From Acorus gramineus (Eukaryota > Streptophyta > Magnoliopsida > Acorales > Acoraceae): DNA of 64,000 nucleotides. Numbering within the stretch: the stretch's first letter is position 1; every line of letters begins with the position of its first letter. The stretch lies in the NCBI GenBank assembly GCA_030737835.1, contig CM060851.1:6871635-6935634 (forward strand), in the 5' to 3' direction. Shown here piece after piece: positions 1 to 12,789 of the stretch. The notes beneath the pieces were generated by a model. It ran no database searches, was not told the DNA's origin, and saw nothing but the letters and a program-made list of their open reading frames with translations. Position numbers and translations under genes: made by a program.

Positions 1-115
1 TCTTGTTATGCAGAATCAACCTTCTCTTGTTGATCTATATCTCTTACATCAGAGAATACGTGCTCAGACTTACAGATTTAGATAACTCTTTCAGCCCCAT
101 TTTTTTTTTTTTTCT

Positions 116-2531
116 TTGTGGAGATTAACAATGTTACTTCTTTTGTATAGGTTTATGCCGACCACTACCAGTCCACAAGATATGGCTTCCATTACTCAAC
201 CTAGAGAGGCTCAAACTGGTGAGGTTGCTACAGTTGATAGTACCCCAAATGAAGGAGCATCTCAACCATCTCAAAAGGTATCTGAAATATCTGAAAAGAA
301 AACCACAAGAAAGAGGACATCAAAAGTCTGGGAAGATTTTTCAGTATTAACTTATGAAAGTGGAAGCCAAAAGGCGAAGTGCAAATACTGCAACCAGCCA
401 TTTTATATGACTCCGGGGGGGGGGGGTGGGGGGGGGGCGCTCACTAGCCATGTGTTAAGACACTTGAAGGTTTGCACAATTCGTCTAGCTAGTATCTATA
501 GTCAAGGCAATAGAAGCACAATTCGTCTAGCTAGGGTTTCAGGAAGAGAGAGAGAGAGAGGGAGAGAGAGAAGGGAAGTGGCAGTTATGGAATGGACGGC
601 TGAGATCCGATTATGAGGGAAAAATCAATTGATTTGAACCGCTCCGTTCGTTGAGGTTTCCCTTTCTCGCAGACCTTGTCGGAGGAGATGAGATTCTTTG
701 GAAATAGCTGGGGGGGGGGGGTCACTAGCCATGTGTTAAGACACTTGAAGGTTTGCACAATTCGTCTAGCTAGTATCTCGGGTCAAGGCAGCAAGAAGCA
801 GAAATTGTTGGCTTGGGAAGGGTTGACTGTAGATGCAATTCATGGCGGAGGGGGGTTAACAAACTATAAGTATGATAAGGACAAGGTAAGTGATATTCTT
901 ACTAAGATGATTATTGTGCATGAATATCCATTTAGAATGGTTGAACATGAGCTTTTTGTACTGCTTCTTAAAACACTTAACCCAAGATATGAGCCATTGA
1001 AGCATCAATCTGTGAAAAATGATGTAATGAAAGTTTTTGCAATTGAAAAAGAGAAGTTGAAAGTTGCTTTTTCTAGCATTGACAGATTTAGTTTAACTGC
1101 TGATTTATGGACATCAAATCAAACCATTGGATACATGTGCTTGACTGGACATTATTTAGATTTAGAGTGGATGTTGCTGAAAAGAATTTTAAGTTTTTAT
1201 TGTTTACCACCTCTACACACTGGTGTAGCCATTGCTGATAGTATCTTTAAGTGTCTAATTGATTGGGGGATTGATAACAAGGCCTCCACTATCAGTTTAG
1301 ATAATGCATCTGCAAATGATGTGGCTGTTAGAAACTTGAAAGATTATTTTTCAGTGAAAGGAAGCCTTTTCTTTGGTGGAAAAATTTTTCATGTCCGTTG
1401 TTGTGCACATGTTTTAAATCTAATGGTGCAAGATGGGTTGAGTGAAATACGGGACGTAGTAGAAAATGTGCGTGAGAGTGTCAAGTATATAAAAATGTCC
1501 CCATCATGGCTTCACAAGTTTATGGAAATTGTGAAACAATTGCAATTGCCTACTTATAAGCGCTTAATCCTAGATGTACCTACTAGGTGGAACTCAACAT
1601 ATGCAATGTTAGAGTCTGCCATTGCATTCAAGCAGGTGTTTCCAAGGTACAAAGAAAGGGCTCCTAACTACAAATTGTTGCCATCTGATGAGGATTGGTC
1701 ACACGCTGAGGAGGTGTGCAAGTTTTTAAAGATTTTTAATGAAGCAACAAATGCTTTTTCAGGATGTTCTTATCCTACTTCAAATTTGTTTCTTGTTGAG
1801 ATTTGGAAAATAAAGGAAATATTTAATGCAGTGTATTTGGATACTAAAGATTACATGATTCGAATGACTGAGAAGATGAATGAAAAATTTGACAAGTATT
1901 GGGGGGAGTGCAATCTATTGATGACAATTGCTGCAGTGTTAGACCCTCGATATAAAATGATGCTCATTGGGTTTGTTTCCCCAAAATATATTCTACATCT
2001 GAAGCAAGGGTGCAAATTGATCTTGTACATCATCACTTACATGAACTATACAAGGATTATGTATCAAAAGATGTGGCATCAAGTAGTTACAATATCCCTA
2101 GTGTTCCTCCCATTGCTAAGGGGAAAACTAAGAGCAGAAATGAATTTGATTTGTGGGCCAAGCAGTTAGATATTGTTCAACCAATGAAGTCAGAGTTGGA
2201 TGTTTATCTGGAAGAGGGGATTTACTTGCCTGAAGATGATGTGAATAATGAGTTTGATACTTTAGTTTGGTGGAAAGCAAATACACTCAAGTTTCGTAAC
2301 CTATAAAAAATGGCTCGTGACATACTCTCCATTCCTGCTACTACTGTTGCTTCTGAGTCTGTTTTTAGTGCGGGAGGAAGAGTTCTTGATCAGTACCGCA
2401 GTTCATTGAAGCCCGAGACAGTCAAAGCTTTAATTTGTGCTGGAGATTGGTTACGTACTGATTTTGGTCTTGTTGAGTCATCAAATGTAAGTATAATTAT
2501 ATATTCTACATTTCTTCTATTAACGCAGTGA
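116..2531 (+). pseudogene. Ac-like hAT transposase relic (BED finger, RNase-H core, dimerisation domain)
   Basis: A broken transposase of the hAT (Ac/Tam3) superfamily, which cuts and pastes DNA elements. In order: a BED zinc finger (KCKYC near 380-395, then SHVLRHLKVC); the RNase-H-like core with the first acidic motif LTADLWTS (about 1095), LDNASANDV (about 1300), the RCCAHVLNLMVQDGL motif (about 1397) and PTRWNSTYAML (about 1580); and the C-terminal dimerisation domain [16 protein letters not shown] (from about 2340). It cannot be functional. The BED part is duplicated and split by filler and poly-G. The frame shifts by one base near 1970-1985 (the core reads on in another frame through IDLVHHHLHELYKDY). 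A TAA at 2304-2306 stands just before the [11 protein letters not shown] segment. A possible right terminus (CAGCCCTA) lies near 2634-2641; the left end is not in the window. The family assignment is firm; the disabling changes are read directly. Confidence 0.9.
441..778 (+). repeat. Duplicated BED-finger segment with filler DNA
   Basis: A 57-bp segment encoding the SHVLRHLKVC part of the zinc finger is present identically at 441-497 and 722-778. A third, 19-bp partial copy (GCACAATTCGTCTAGCTAG) is at 516-534. Between the copies lie a GA microsatellite (about 544-575) and non-transposase filler (about 576-710). Both long copies are preceded by G-runs (415-438 and 711-721). This resembles template switching during repair, but that is inference. 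Confidence 0.85.
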
Positions 2532-3684
2532 CTACGGAATATGTATCTCATTTATCTTATATGTTATATACTTATATGTAAGTAAAAATAAACTATCCGA
2601 GTCTGAGCAGGTTGAAGCTTTCAGCTCGTTTACCAGCCCTATTTACTAGTCTCTGGATCAATTGATTAATTGTTTTTTTTTTCCTTAACTTTTTGCATGA
2701 ACTATTATATTACTATTATTATCTATGGTTCTTTAATTCTTTAGTTATTTAATTATGTGTAGTGGGGTTTTATTGTTTTCCCACTTTCATTGCAACAACG
2801 AATATGAATTATCATGGGAGATAACAGGTGAATTCTTTTGAATTTTTCAGAATACCTTTTATATGTTACTTTTGAGATTTTATTAATTGTTTGTTGCTTT
2901 TGTATCATTTAGATAGGTTTGATTATGAAATAAGGTAGATTCTTACTCTTTCATTTTTTCTTTTATTTTCTTTATTAAATCAATGGTTTTCATATATAGG
3001 ATCATTGAATGAATTTTTTAATTCTTTATTTACATGTCATGTTTGGATTGAATTTTCACTTTTTGAGATATTTTTCTAATTTTTTAAAAAAATTAATTTT
3101 TTTATTTCTTTTATTTATTTATTGTTTTGAAATAAGGTAGAATTATACAGTTCCATTTCATAAAATTATAATTTTAAGTACATAAAAAAACAAACTATTC
3201 TTAAACATTGCAAGACTCAACTTTTGTAGTGCTTTATTATATAATCTTTTTTATATCTTTATGTCAACTCGGTGAAATTGTGATAATGAACTTGATTTGT
3301 TATATATAAATATTTGTTTAGTATTTTATCAATTATACAAAAAGTTTTATCACAAGTTTATTCAGTCCATCCTAAAATAAAGTCATGGATCCGCCCCTGC
3401 TGAGAACTATAAAAATTATTTACTAATAATATCCAATAATTATGCAACTAAATAAAACAAAATTTGTTTACTGTCTAAGCGAGTTTTAAAATATCAAATG
3501 ATTGAATATAATATTACACGAGCACAACAAGGAGTTGTTAGGCATGGATAACAATAGAGGTGGATTTTATTGGTATCTGATCAATGATATCTTATGGGGC
3601 ATTTAATAACAAGATTGAGGGTGATTCTACTTTCTAATTAAATCAAAAGCTGAAATGTATACTAAACACAGACTTAATTAAAAA
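2532..3684. other. AT-rich intergenic stretch with an orphan transposon-like terminus
   Basis: No coding potential seen. The string GGATCCGCCCCTG at 3387-3399 reads CAGGGGCGGATCC on the other strand, a form common at plant DNA-transposon ends. No partner terminus was found in the window. The rest is AT-rich sequence without recognisable features. Confidence 0.4.
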
Positions 3685-3717
3685 ACAAAGTTTCACTAGA
3701 CCGAACTGTTTTCAGCA

Positions 3718-3747
3718 GAATCGGGCCACGCATATGCGGCCCGATTC
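3718..3747. repeat. 30-bp near-perfect palindrome
   Basis: GAATCGGGCC at the left pairs with GGCCCGATTC at the right around a central CGCATATGCG, itself palindromic. It is a GC-rich island in AT-rich DNA, just before a poly-A run and a pyrimidine-rich tract. Confidence 0.75.
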
Positions 3748-3784
3748 CGCGTACAGATGTTTTGTAAAAAAAAAAAAAAAAAAC

Positions 3785-4165
3785 TTAACAAAGGGTCTTC
3801 TTCTTCTCGACCATCACTTCTCCTCCGACCGCGACTTCTCCTCCGAAGTCTGACTGTGACTTCAGTTTCAGCTTCTTCATCTGCCGTCATCTTCTTCTTC
3901 TGGTCATCTTTGTTTTCTTCAGCATTTCATCTTCTTCATCTACTCGTCTTCGTCTTCTTCAGCTCAGGTTCAGGACTTTCGTCTTCTTCAGCGACTCATC
4001 TTCCTCGGTTTCATCTTCTTGATCTTCAATCTGCTCTCTCTACCCGGCCCTCTGATTTCTCTCTCTGCGCCATCTCTCTCTCTCTCTGTTTTGTATCTGA
4101 CTCTTTATTCCCTCTGTTTCTCTCTCTCTCTCTCTGCACTGTGTTCTCTCTCTCTCCTCGAATGA
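3785..4165. repeat. Pyrimidine-rich low-complexity tract (TTC/TCT then TC repeats)
   Basis: About 380 bp of CTT/TTC-rich sequence passing into (TC)n between roughly 4055 and 4165. Open frames here on both strands are by-products of the repeat. It could be the leader of a lost gene or element, but no coding body follows. Confidence 0.6.
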
Positions 4166-5033
4166 AAAACAGTGAGTCATGTGATGTAATGGGTAGGTGT
4201 AATGGCATGTGGAGCACAGTAGGTATCATTTAATGTTTAGGTGTCATGGAGTGTTGTAATGGCTAGTTAGCTAGGTGTCACAGCCTCATAGGATAGGAGC
4301 TTGAGTGCAAAGTGGGTGTCATGTAAAGTGGGTCAGTAGGTGCTGAATTTCATTAAGCTAATGAGATAATTGATCTTATAAATTTCCAATACACACAAAT
4401 ATTAATAAAAATTTTATTAATAAAAAATTATAAAACCATATATATTTTCACATACCGTAAATATTCTGTGTAATATCCTAACTGCACGCAAATCGCATGT
4501 CACGTATTAGAACACTGTCCACCTCCCAACTAAAATATATTTTTCTAAAGAAAGTGGTAGACAACCTAGCTCAATTACGGTGAAAAATGGAAGCTGCCCG
4601 AAGCATACAAGATATCAAAATAAACAAAATCACATTTGGTATGGGAGATACTAGAAGAGGTGACTGTTAGAACCCACCCCAAATCATACAAACAATTATT
4701 CATCAATAACTATTATATCCCCCCCCAAAAAAAAAAAAAAAAAAAAAAAGTTCTACTCACATCAGTGCAAAATTTACCATTGTGACACCCAGACTATCAA
4801 AGGGTGGTGAGTCAGGATAATAAAGAGCACATGCTGGACTGGTAAGGATGAGGGAGATATTTAGTTTCACATCACCTAATGGGAGGAGATAGCCTATGGT
4901 TATATGTGAACACATTTCTTACACACTAAGACACGTTTTAAAGTTGTGAGTTCATTTAGGGACAAAACAGATAAGTTCTTGTTGTGAAAATGAAAATCTG
5001 CAGTGCCTAAGCTGTCACCGTCTCCACACGCTG
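4166..5033. other. Intergenic, nothing recognised
   Basis: AT-rich DNA with a C-then-A homopolymer at about 4721-4749. No gene, RNA or element terminus could be supported. Confidence 0.4.
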
Positions 5034-5041
5034 TCTATATA

Positions 5042-5604
5042 CATGTTTGTTAAAATAAAACTTATAAGCTACAGATTATAGCTTTTAGCTTATAATAAAC
5101 AGTTGTTGCATATTTATTTAAGCTTATTAGAACTTATTTAAGTTAAAAGCAGCTTTAAAAAAGTCGTAATCGCTAAAAAGTTGGGAAAGGGGTGCTTTTG
5201 AGATTATAGCTTATAAAATGTATTAAATTTTTTTCCTTTTGGACACTCATTTTTACTAATAATATGTGTATCTATTTTTTTACTATTACACTAAAAATCG
5301 CTAAACCACCTTTAATCTTTTCAATTTTTTTACTATTACAAAAAATAAATATTTATAAAATTAATTTTATATGTAAAAATAAACTTATTTTTCAACATAA
5401 ATCGATTTTTTGCTTCTACAGTTTACGGGTATTTTTTACAATTGTACAGTGAAAAGTTGTTTTACAACTTATTAAACAAGCATTCCCTACTATTTATTTA
5501 CTGTTTTTAAACAGTTACAACAAACATGTCTACAACTTATCAGAAAAGCTATAATCTATAAGTTATAATATATAATATATAAATTTAAGTTATAACAAAC
5601 ATAA
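5042..5604. mobile_element. MITE, hAT-like
   Basis: Terminal inverted repeats begin CATGTTTGTTA on the left and (reverse complement) TTATGTTTGTTATAAC on the right. Internal inverted motifs around AGATTATAGCTTTT occur near both ends. Flanking 8-mers TCTATATA (5034-5041) and CCTATATA (5605-5612) differ at one base and fit an 8-bp TSD. It has no coding capacity. Confidence 0.6.
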
Positions 5605-5902
5605 CCTATATAGAGTGTCATAGGGTCATTTAACCTTGTGTCACTCCATTATTAACTCTATGTGAAAAGTATATATATGAGAGAAGAGAAAAATTAGGAG
5701 AACTGATGCTTTTAGAGGGCCCCTTTTGATCCTGATAATCTACACCATCATTTTCTTCACAATAATGACATTCTTGCTTTTTATATGTTTGTATGTCCTT
5801 AGATCCCACTTCAAAAGCAGTCTCACCCCTATGGCTATGAACATGGCTATGAAAAGTTGTCACCTTCTGTGGAAACCAACTCTACGTTTGAAAATTTTTT
5901 TT

Positions 5903-6438
5903 GGAAAAAATCCATACTACCTACTGAAATATGACTGAAATCCATACCCTTTTATTTTTTTTTTAAATTCATATAACCCCTTAAAAACACCTACTAAATT
6001 CAAATAACCCTTTGAATAAAATTTTCGTTAATAGATGATGAATATTTTCCGAATATTTCGTTTGATTAATCGTGACTGAAAACACAATATAATAAAAAAT
6101 CACTACAATGTGTTAAAAATGCGAAAAATCCTACGAAAATAACGATTTTATCCTCTCTAAATATATTATAAAACCCTATCCAAAGGGATAAAATCGTCAT
6201 TTATATAAGATTGTTCACATTTTTAACACATTGTAAGGTTTTTTTTTGTATATTGTATTTTCTATCAGGGTTAACTAAACATAATATTTGCAAATATTCA
6301 TCATCTGTAAACGTAAATTTTATTTAGGGGGTTATTTGAATTTACTATATATTTTCAATGGGTTATATGGATTTTAAGAAAAGTCAGGGGATTATATGAA
6401 TTTCAGTTAGTTTATAGGGGGTTATATGGATTTTTCCC
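5903..6438. mobile_element. Hairpin MITE of the GGGAAAAATCCATATAACC family (copy 1)
   Basis: A long inverted repeat. The left arm starts GGAAAAAATCCATA and the right arm ends TATATGGATTTTTCCC. The arms pair over much of their length through GTTAATAGATGATGAATATT and its complement near 6290-6310. Other copies in the window are at 10129-10644, 30188-30470 and 57236-57773, with a diverged relative at 20945-21510. Poly-T on both sides hides the TSD. It has no coding capacity. Confidence 0.75.
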
Positions 6439-7459
6439 TCTTTTTTTTTTCCTGAGATACATAGGCCAATGTTGTATATAGTATGTTGTCATAGTATATC
6501 CTATATTATTCCAACACATTTTAAAAAAAAATTAGGTAGATGTTGCTACTACAATTTTATTGAAAATTTTGAAGTACAATATTGAAGGATGTGAAAGAAA
6601 ATATAGAAGATTCAAAACAAGCCAGTAAACTAGCAAGGAACATAAGGATAAGAGAAGAAGAGGTAATTCCAACATATAAGTGGTTAGGGATTGTATATGA
6701 GCCGTACAGGACTACATAACGATAAGCATGTATAAGCGTTTAAGCGGTGATACGCTCAGTCCGTTTTACAATCTTATACATTATAATAACGTAGTATGTA
6801 TTATGTTATCATAGCGTATAGAGTTCTATCACAGTATATGAAATAAAACAAAATTTATTTTTTTAAAGAGAAAAAATACATTAGTGTATACTTCATTTCA
6901 TATAACAATATGTACTTCAATAAGAGAGCATAATTTTTCATTAAAAAAATGATGTGGAGTACGGTAAAAGGAGTTGCACAAGAGACTGGATGTATAATTT
7001 CCTTGAGCGCTCATTTCACACTCCATAAATGGACATTAATGGAAAATGATACATCCAGCCCCCATTGCAGCCCCAATTGCATTCCACATCTTTTTTTTTT
7101 AAATCATATACTCTTCTAATGAAATGCATGTTATGATATGAAATGAAGTATATACTGAGATACATTAATATATATTTTTTTTAAAATTAAAAAATGATAA
7201 AAAATTTATGTCATAGATAGAAGAGCATACACTATAATAACGCAGTATATACTACATTACATTAATTAATCAAGGTGTGGGCCCTCTATTGGGCCAGGCT
7301 CTTACACATTCACTGCATTCCGTGTCACGAATTTACATGCACTGCAGTTTTTTTTTTTTTTTGGTCCTCATTGGATTTTTTAAAACAAATTGTTCGACTA
7401 ATAAGTCATTTTCACTGTTTAAAACACTCACCATCTGTATTTTTTATTTTTTTAAAAAA
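6439..7459. other. AT-rich intergenic, possible degraded MITEs
   Basis: Several short motifs recur (forms of TATGTTATCATAGCGTATAG around 6800-6830 and TATACTGAGATACATTA around 7150), suggesting decayed repeats. A more GC-rich patch (7270-7350) has no recognisable frame. No gene supported. Confidence 0.35.
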
Positions 7460-7620
7460 TAGTAAACATTATCTAACGATATTTATTTTTTAATAAAAGG
7501 TATACATTGCTATATTTCGAATCGAATGAATCCATTTTTAAAAAATATAAAAAATTTAATGATATATATACCTCATTTAATTATACATTTGTTTCACTAG
7601 ATTTCCTAATGATGCATAGG
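7460..7620 (+). repeat. Dispersed repeat family, copy 1
   Basis: About 160 bp starting near TAAACATTATCTAACG and ending near TTTCACTAGATTTCCTAATG. Related copies in the same orientation are at about 9755-9935 and 57945-58125. They share the order ACATTATCTAA, a central GAATCCATTT and TTTCACTAAATTT. The element type is unknown. Confidence 0.6.
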
Positions 7621-7849
7621 GGGTTGTATTTTGAACTATAAAAAAAATTGATTTTAACCGTGCTTTTTTTAAAAAAAAAAGTTACATTCATACCCATTTT
7701 CAGTTTCTAATTTAGCGGACTGCACCCACACCATTCATTGCGCACCATATATTGAGAATCCCACACCTTATCTAACCCACCCATTCTTTTTTGTCGATCC
7801 CTAAACTCACCCCTCGATATGCATTTGAAATTTTTCAATGGAAAACCAC

Positions 7850-9198
7850 CCCAACCATTTTACACATTTGGGGAGGAAGCACTGCCACCACCTTCAGCAA
7901 TTGGAGGAGGCGGAGGATCCGTCGGAGCTGCTCGAATTGATCGAGGCGTTTCTTCGCAGGTGGCTCGGCGGATCAAGGCGTCAAAGAGAGCGGCAATTCA
8001 TCGTCGGCTGACAATGCTTCAGGGGAGGTAGGGGATGTGATGGCCAAGCGTGTGTGGAGGGACTCCATGAGGCCAGAGGGCCATGGATGGCGGCGGGGTA
8101 ATAAATGAGGGTGGTGTTGATGAAGAGGATGCACACTGGGTGTTCGAAGAAATGTCCAAGAGGGGCGCAGAGGCTATGGTTGTGACAATAAGGTACCCGA
8201 TGGAGGAGGGTATGGATGTAAGGGAGGCCTCGGAGGTCGGTGGTGAGTAGGCATGTCAACGGGTCGGGTCGGGGTGGACCCGGACCCGACCCGTGGCAAG
8301 ACCCGGCGGGTCCGGGAAAATGTGGACCCGGACCCGGGTCGGGTTCGACCGGATGGTTGGTAAAAAAAAAAACAAGAAGAGCTCATGTATTTGTTTGCCT
8401 TATCATTCTATTTGAAATTTTTTGTAATAAAACATTATTATTAATGAGACTATGTTTGAATATAATTTTATACAATTCAAAAGAAGTAAATGAATTATTA
8501 AACAACATCCAAAACAATAATCACTAACATAAAAAACATATTAACCTAAATAATAAACATAACTAATTATACAAACATTCAAAATAATATTAACCTAAAC
8601 AACATTCAAAACAATAAACACTAACATATTAACCTAAATAATAAACATAAATCGTGCAACAAACTAATTAATCATACAAATTCAAAGGCTAATAAGTTAA
8701 TTGTCTAAAACAAACCGACGATAATACATTACTAAGTTTATTACATATTAAACAATCAAGTTCTTGCAAGTTGCAATATCAACAAAAAAAAATAATGTTA
8801 TGATTATGACTTATGATTTATGGGTTTGTTATGATTATGATTTATGAACTTGTGGATACAAAAATAAGTTAAGTAAGAAATAAAATTATATATCAACTAA
8901 TACTAATGGTCTTATAATATATGAGCATATTTTAATAAAACAATTGGGTCTCGGGTCCAACGGGTCGGGGCGGGGTGGACCCGGACCCGACCCGTTTGTT
9001 TGTTCGGGTCCGCCAGGTCGGGTCCAACTTGGGTCGAGTATATTACACGTGTAATCGGGTCAGGTCTGGGTCTGGACCCGACCCGTTGACAGGCCTAGTG
9101 GTGAGGCTATGGGCGCCGATGGAGTGACGGATGAAGCGGAAGAGGTAGGGGTAGGTGGGGTTGGGTGGGGGTGGGCTTTGTCCGTTTCAAAAGTCTAA
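7850..9198 (+). pseudogene. GC-rich gene-like island, interrupted by a hAT element
   Basis: Unlike its surroundings, this stretch is GC-rich and has coding-like frames. One reads from GAG near 7900 through ELLELIEAFLRRWLGG to a stop. A second starts ATG at 8083 and reads MDGGGVINEGGVDEEDAHWV to the hAT insertion at 8247. Removing 8248-9097 and one 8-bp TSD copy continues the same frame from 9106 (AMGADGVTDEAEE) to TAA at 9196-9198, giving 85 codons. No family was recognised. It may be a captured gene fragment in an older transposon or the remnant of a local gene. The insertion point and the frame continuation are seen directly; the origin is inference. Confidence 0.45.
8248..9097. mobile_element. 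Non-autonomous hAT element, 850 bp, perfect 8-bp TSD
   Basis: Ends are TAGGCATGTCAACGGGTCGG on the left and (reverse complement) TAGGCCTGTCAACGGGTCGG on the right, differing at one base. The element is flanked by identical 8-mers GTGGTGAG (8240-8247 and 9098-9105), the hAT target-site size. Subterminal regions are packed with GGGTC/GACCC motifs on both strands, likely transposase-binding repeats. The AT-rich centre encodes nothing recognisable. Confidence 0.92.
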
Positions 9199-9754
9199 CA
9201 AACATTTTTTTTTATCTTTTATTTGGGGTGGGTTTCTGACAACATGGTATGGGTATATCCGTCGCCCCTAATATAATCTATACTTATTTTGATTTTTTAA
9301 AAATAATATATCTATAAGATATAAAATTTATAAAGATGAAATTTATATTAAGATGAATGGTATGGATTCATATATAAAAAAATGTAAAAAGTTTTTAGTG
9401 ATGTACATGGCTCTTTTTAGTGAGTGCCAATAAGCTAAGGAGATGTGTGAGTCTATAAATGAGACTTTAAAAAAAGATTATATCTATGAATATTATTTTT
9501 ATTACGCTCAGTTAGTTTTGTAATCCCATTCGCATGTCAAAAGTGGTCCTTCAACCACTTGAATGAATATATATAATCTTTTTCTTATTTATATACTTTA
9601 CTTTTATAATAATATGGATTTCATTGGACGGATAATACTTTTAAAAAATCAAAACAATTGGAGATGCAAAGGGGATTAGAATTATATAAAAATGAAGGAA
9701 AATTTTAGACTCAATTTTTTTTACAGTATAAAAGGCAGATCACATATATTTTTT
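9199..9754. other. Intergenic, nothing recognised
   Basis: AT-rich DNA following the GC-rich island. No gene, RNA or transposon end was identified. Confidence 0.35.
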
Positions 9755-9935
9755 TAATAATAAACATCATCTAATGATATATATTTTTGGATAAAAAGTG
9801 TATATCGCCTCTTTTCGAATCAAAAGAATTCATTTTTAGTAAATGTAAAAAAAAATCTAACGACGTATATACATTGTCTAATGATTTATATGGTTCACTA
9901 AATTTTTAATGATGTATGTAATACTATAATTTAGA
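9755..9935 (+). repeat. Dispersed repeat family, copy 2
   Basis: Same family as 7460-7620: AACATCATCTAATGATATAT, then TTTTCGAATCAAAAGAATTC, then GGTTCACTAAATTTTTAATG. Copies 1 and 2 are direct repeats about 2.3 kb apart and bracket the GC-rich island. Confidence 0.55.
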
Positions 9936-10128
9936 ATATAAAAAATTCAGAATATGACTACTCTCAAAATAAAATATCAAATGTTCCATTTACGAATCAT
10001 ATACATTAAATTGCATGCAAAGACTGCGTGTAATGCGGGTCACGCAACCGCGTTAAGTGGCGGGGGTCCACGACCAGGTTTTCCCCCACATGTATAAAGG
10101 GTGCAACCAAAACATTACATAAAATAAA

Positions 10129-10644
10129 GAAAAATATCCAAATAACCTTATGTAAACTGCACTACATGAAATCTACACAACCCCCTGGTTTTTTTTGAAA
10201 TTTATATAACAAAACATCTATATAAATTTAAATAGCTCATTGATTGACATATTATGATTATTTAATGAATATTCTGTTTGGTTAACCTTCGTTGAAAACA
10301 TAGTATACCAAGCAATGTGTTAAAAATGTAAAAAATCATCTATGAATGACGATTTTACCACTCTGGATAGAGTCTTATAATATATCCAGAAGAATAAAAT
10401 TGTCATGTATACAAGGTTTCTGCATTCTTAACAAAATTATAAGGGAGTTTTGGTATACATAAAATAGAATATTCACGTAATATTTCACATCTATCAATGA
10501 AAATTTTACTCAGATGATTATTTGGATTTACATAGATATTTTTATAAGGCTATATGGACTTTAGAAAAAGTCATAGGATTATATGAATTTCAGGCTATGA
10601 CTTTAGAAAAAGTAATGGGGTTTAGTTTATTTAAATATTTTCCT
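10129..10644. mobile_element. Hairpin MITE, copy 2, with 8-bp TSD
   Basis: Inverted-repeat element related to 5903-6438 (shared internal ATGTGTTAAAAATGTAAAAAATC). Ends are GAAAAATATCC on the left and ATATTTTCCT on the right. Both sides carry AAAATAAA (10121-10128 and 10645-10652), consistent with an 8-bp, hAT-type target duplication. Confidence 0.7.
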
Positions 10645-10652
10645 AAAATAAA

Positions 10653-12789
10653 ATATATGTATGGTTGGTACTCTTGTTAACAACCTGTGTCACTCCATTA
10701 TCAAGTCACCCTATGTGACAACTGTCTAAATGGGAGAGATGATTCTTTTTAGAGAAGGGACCACTTTGGTCCACATAATGCACAACATCATTTTCTTCAC
10801 AACAATGGTCTTTCTTAGCTTTTTATAGTTTTGAAAGCCCTCCTCCCACTATAGTCCATAGAAAACTTTTGAAATTTGTCACCTTTTGTTTGAAACTGAA
10901 GTTTTGAGGAGCTGAAGTTTTTGAGGTTCTCCTTTCTCACACGCCTTGGGTTAGAAACCAATTTTATGTTTTGATATTTTTTGTTTCTTCAAATAAAACA
11001 TATACCTTCTACAGTGAAATTGAATTGCACGGCAAGGTTAAAAATAAGTTTAACTTGTAACAAATTCCATTAAATTTTAGTATGCAATCTTATTTCACTA
11101 ATGAAGCATATATTTTGTTAGATGAAAAACATAATTTATTTATTTATTTAATATAAATGATAATATATATGATTAGAGTATTAATTTTTTTTTTATAAAG
11201 ACATATGTTTTATTATATATTAAAAATATATACTTTCAAAAAAATTGTGAGACAACTTAGTAACGATGTCATCTTTAATGTTTTGGTTATTAATTTGCCT
11301 TTGGTTACAATATTATAAATCTGATTTAAGATAAAAACTGAATTTAAAACTAATTTTGCATGAAGCTGTCTCTTAACAACTTCTAGAAAATTCAAGTTTT
11401 GATACATTTTTCATATAAATCTGTCTACAGTTTTTTACTCTAATTCTTCTGTTTGAAAATAAATTTAAAAAAAATATTTTTTTCAAAATAAAAAAACTAT
11501 CCAAACTTGTTTTTAAAAGGGCTAAGCTAATAGGTAAAGATTGAATTTAAATTTCAATTGCTTTGTTTTGTTCTTTATTACTCAAATGCCCCTACAAGTG
11601 TCTGCAAGCCTGCAAAAATGCCATTCATGACATATCAACCATGTGGTCCCACATTTATTCCTGAAATTCACCCTGATTAGATTACATTCAAAGCCAAAAC
11701 TTTATCATTGTGGGTTTTGAATTGCGATTCCACGTAAACTAGTTGGAGTAGTAGTTGCAACTAGGAACACCCATCCATTTAGGAGACAACAGTAAAAAGG
11801 CGCATATACACTTATTCTATTTTGTAACTTAATATGTAGTCTTATATACTATAAAAATATAGTATATACTGCATTGGTATAATATATATAAAGTTTTATC
11901 ATAGATTATAGTATAAAAAAATTTTAATTTTTCAAAACAAAAAATATATATTTTTTTATCGTTATTATTTTATTTCATATAATATATGTATTTCATAGGA
12001 GAGTGATTTTTTTAAAAACAACATCAGTGTAAGCATGCTGTAATTGGGGTAGACATATCATTTTCCATTGTAGAAAAAGAACATCAGTCATAAAGTTAAA
12101 GACCAATAAATATAGAGATAATCAAATCCATTTTTCAATGTATTTTAATAATTAATATGAGTAATACACACAAAAAAACTTTTATGAGGAAGGTAACCAT
12201 GACAATTAAATTAAGAAAAATGTGATAAATCATTCAAACTAAAGTGTTTGGTTTTATAATTAGATAGTTTTTGCATTTGCAAGTTAGTCTTGCAACCGTG
12301 TAAGCAAACAGTTTTGTAATCGCAGCTTCCTACAAACAGATTTCAGATAAATAGTGTCCAAAAGCTGCGATTAAAGAAAGTTAAGGGGAGACAGCTTCCT
12401 ATAGAATCGATTTTAAACTTAGCATTTGAAGAAAATCAATTTTGCAATCCCGCTAACAAATGCTACCCTAATAGATTCCCCAAACCTGAAGGTACTAAAC
12501 AGAGGTATTCAATTGCCGAACTTTTATCAAACATTTTAGAAGATTTAGAGTACTACTTTGAGACTAAGGTTGGAGGTTATAATGGATGAAAGAAAGAAAC
12601 TGAACATGGAATTCCTTTATAAAAAAAAAAACATATTTAGAAGAGAAAAAAAAAAAGAAAAGAATACCAGTTCCAGACAATTCTCCAAATGCAAAGCCAA
12701 CCCAAAATTGCAAGCAAAGCAACAAAACTTATTAGATTATCATCATGTCAAGCAAACTTATTAGATTACCATGTCAAGCAATCATTAGA
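10653..12789. other. Intergenic with a MITE-like segment at about 12242-12475
   Basis: Mostly AT-rich and without coding signal. A segment beginning near AGTGTTTGGTTTTATAATTAG and ending near GCGGGATTGC (read from the other strand) looks like a small inverted-repeat MITE, but its boundaries are soft. Around 11820-12060 there are short palindromic AT-rich motifs. Confidence 0.35.
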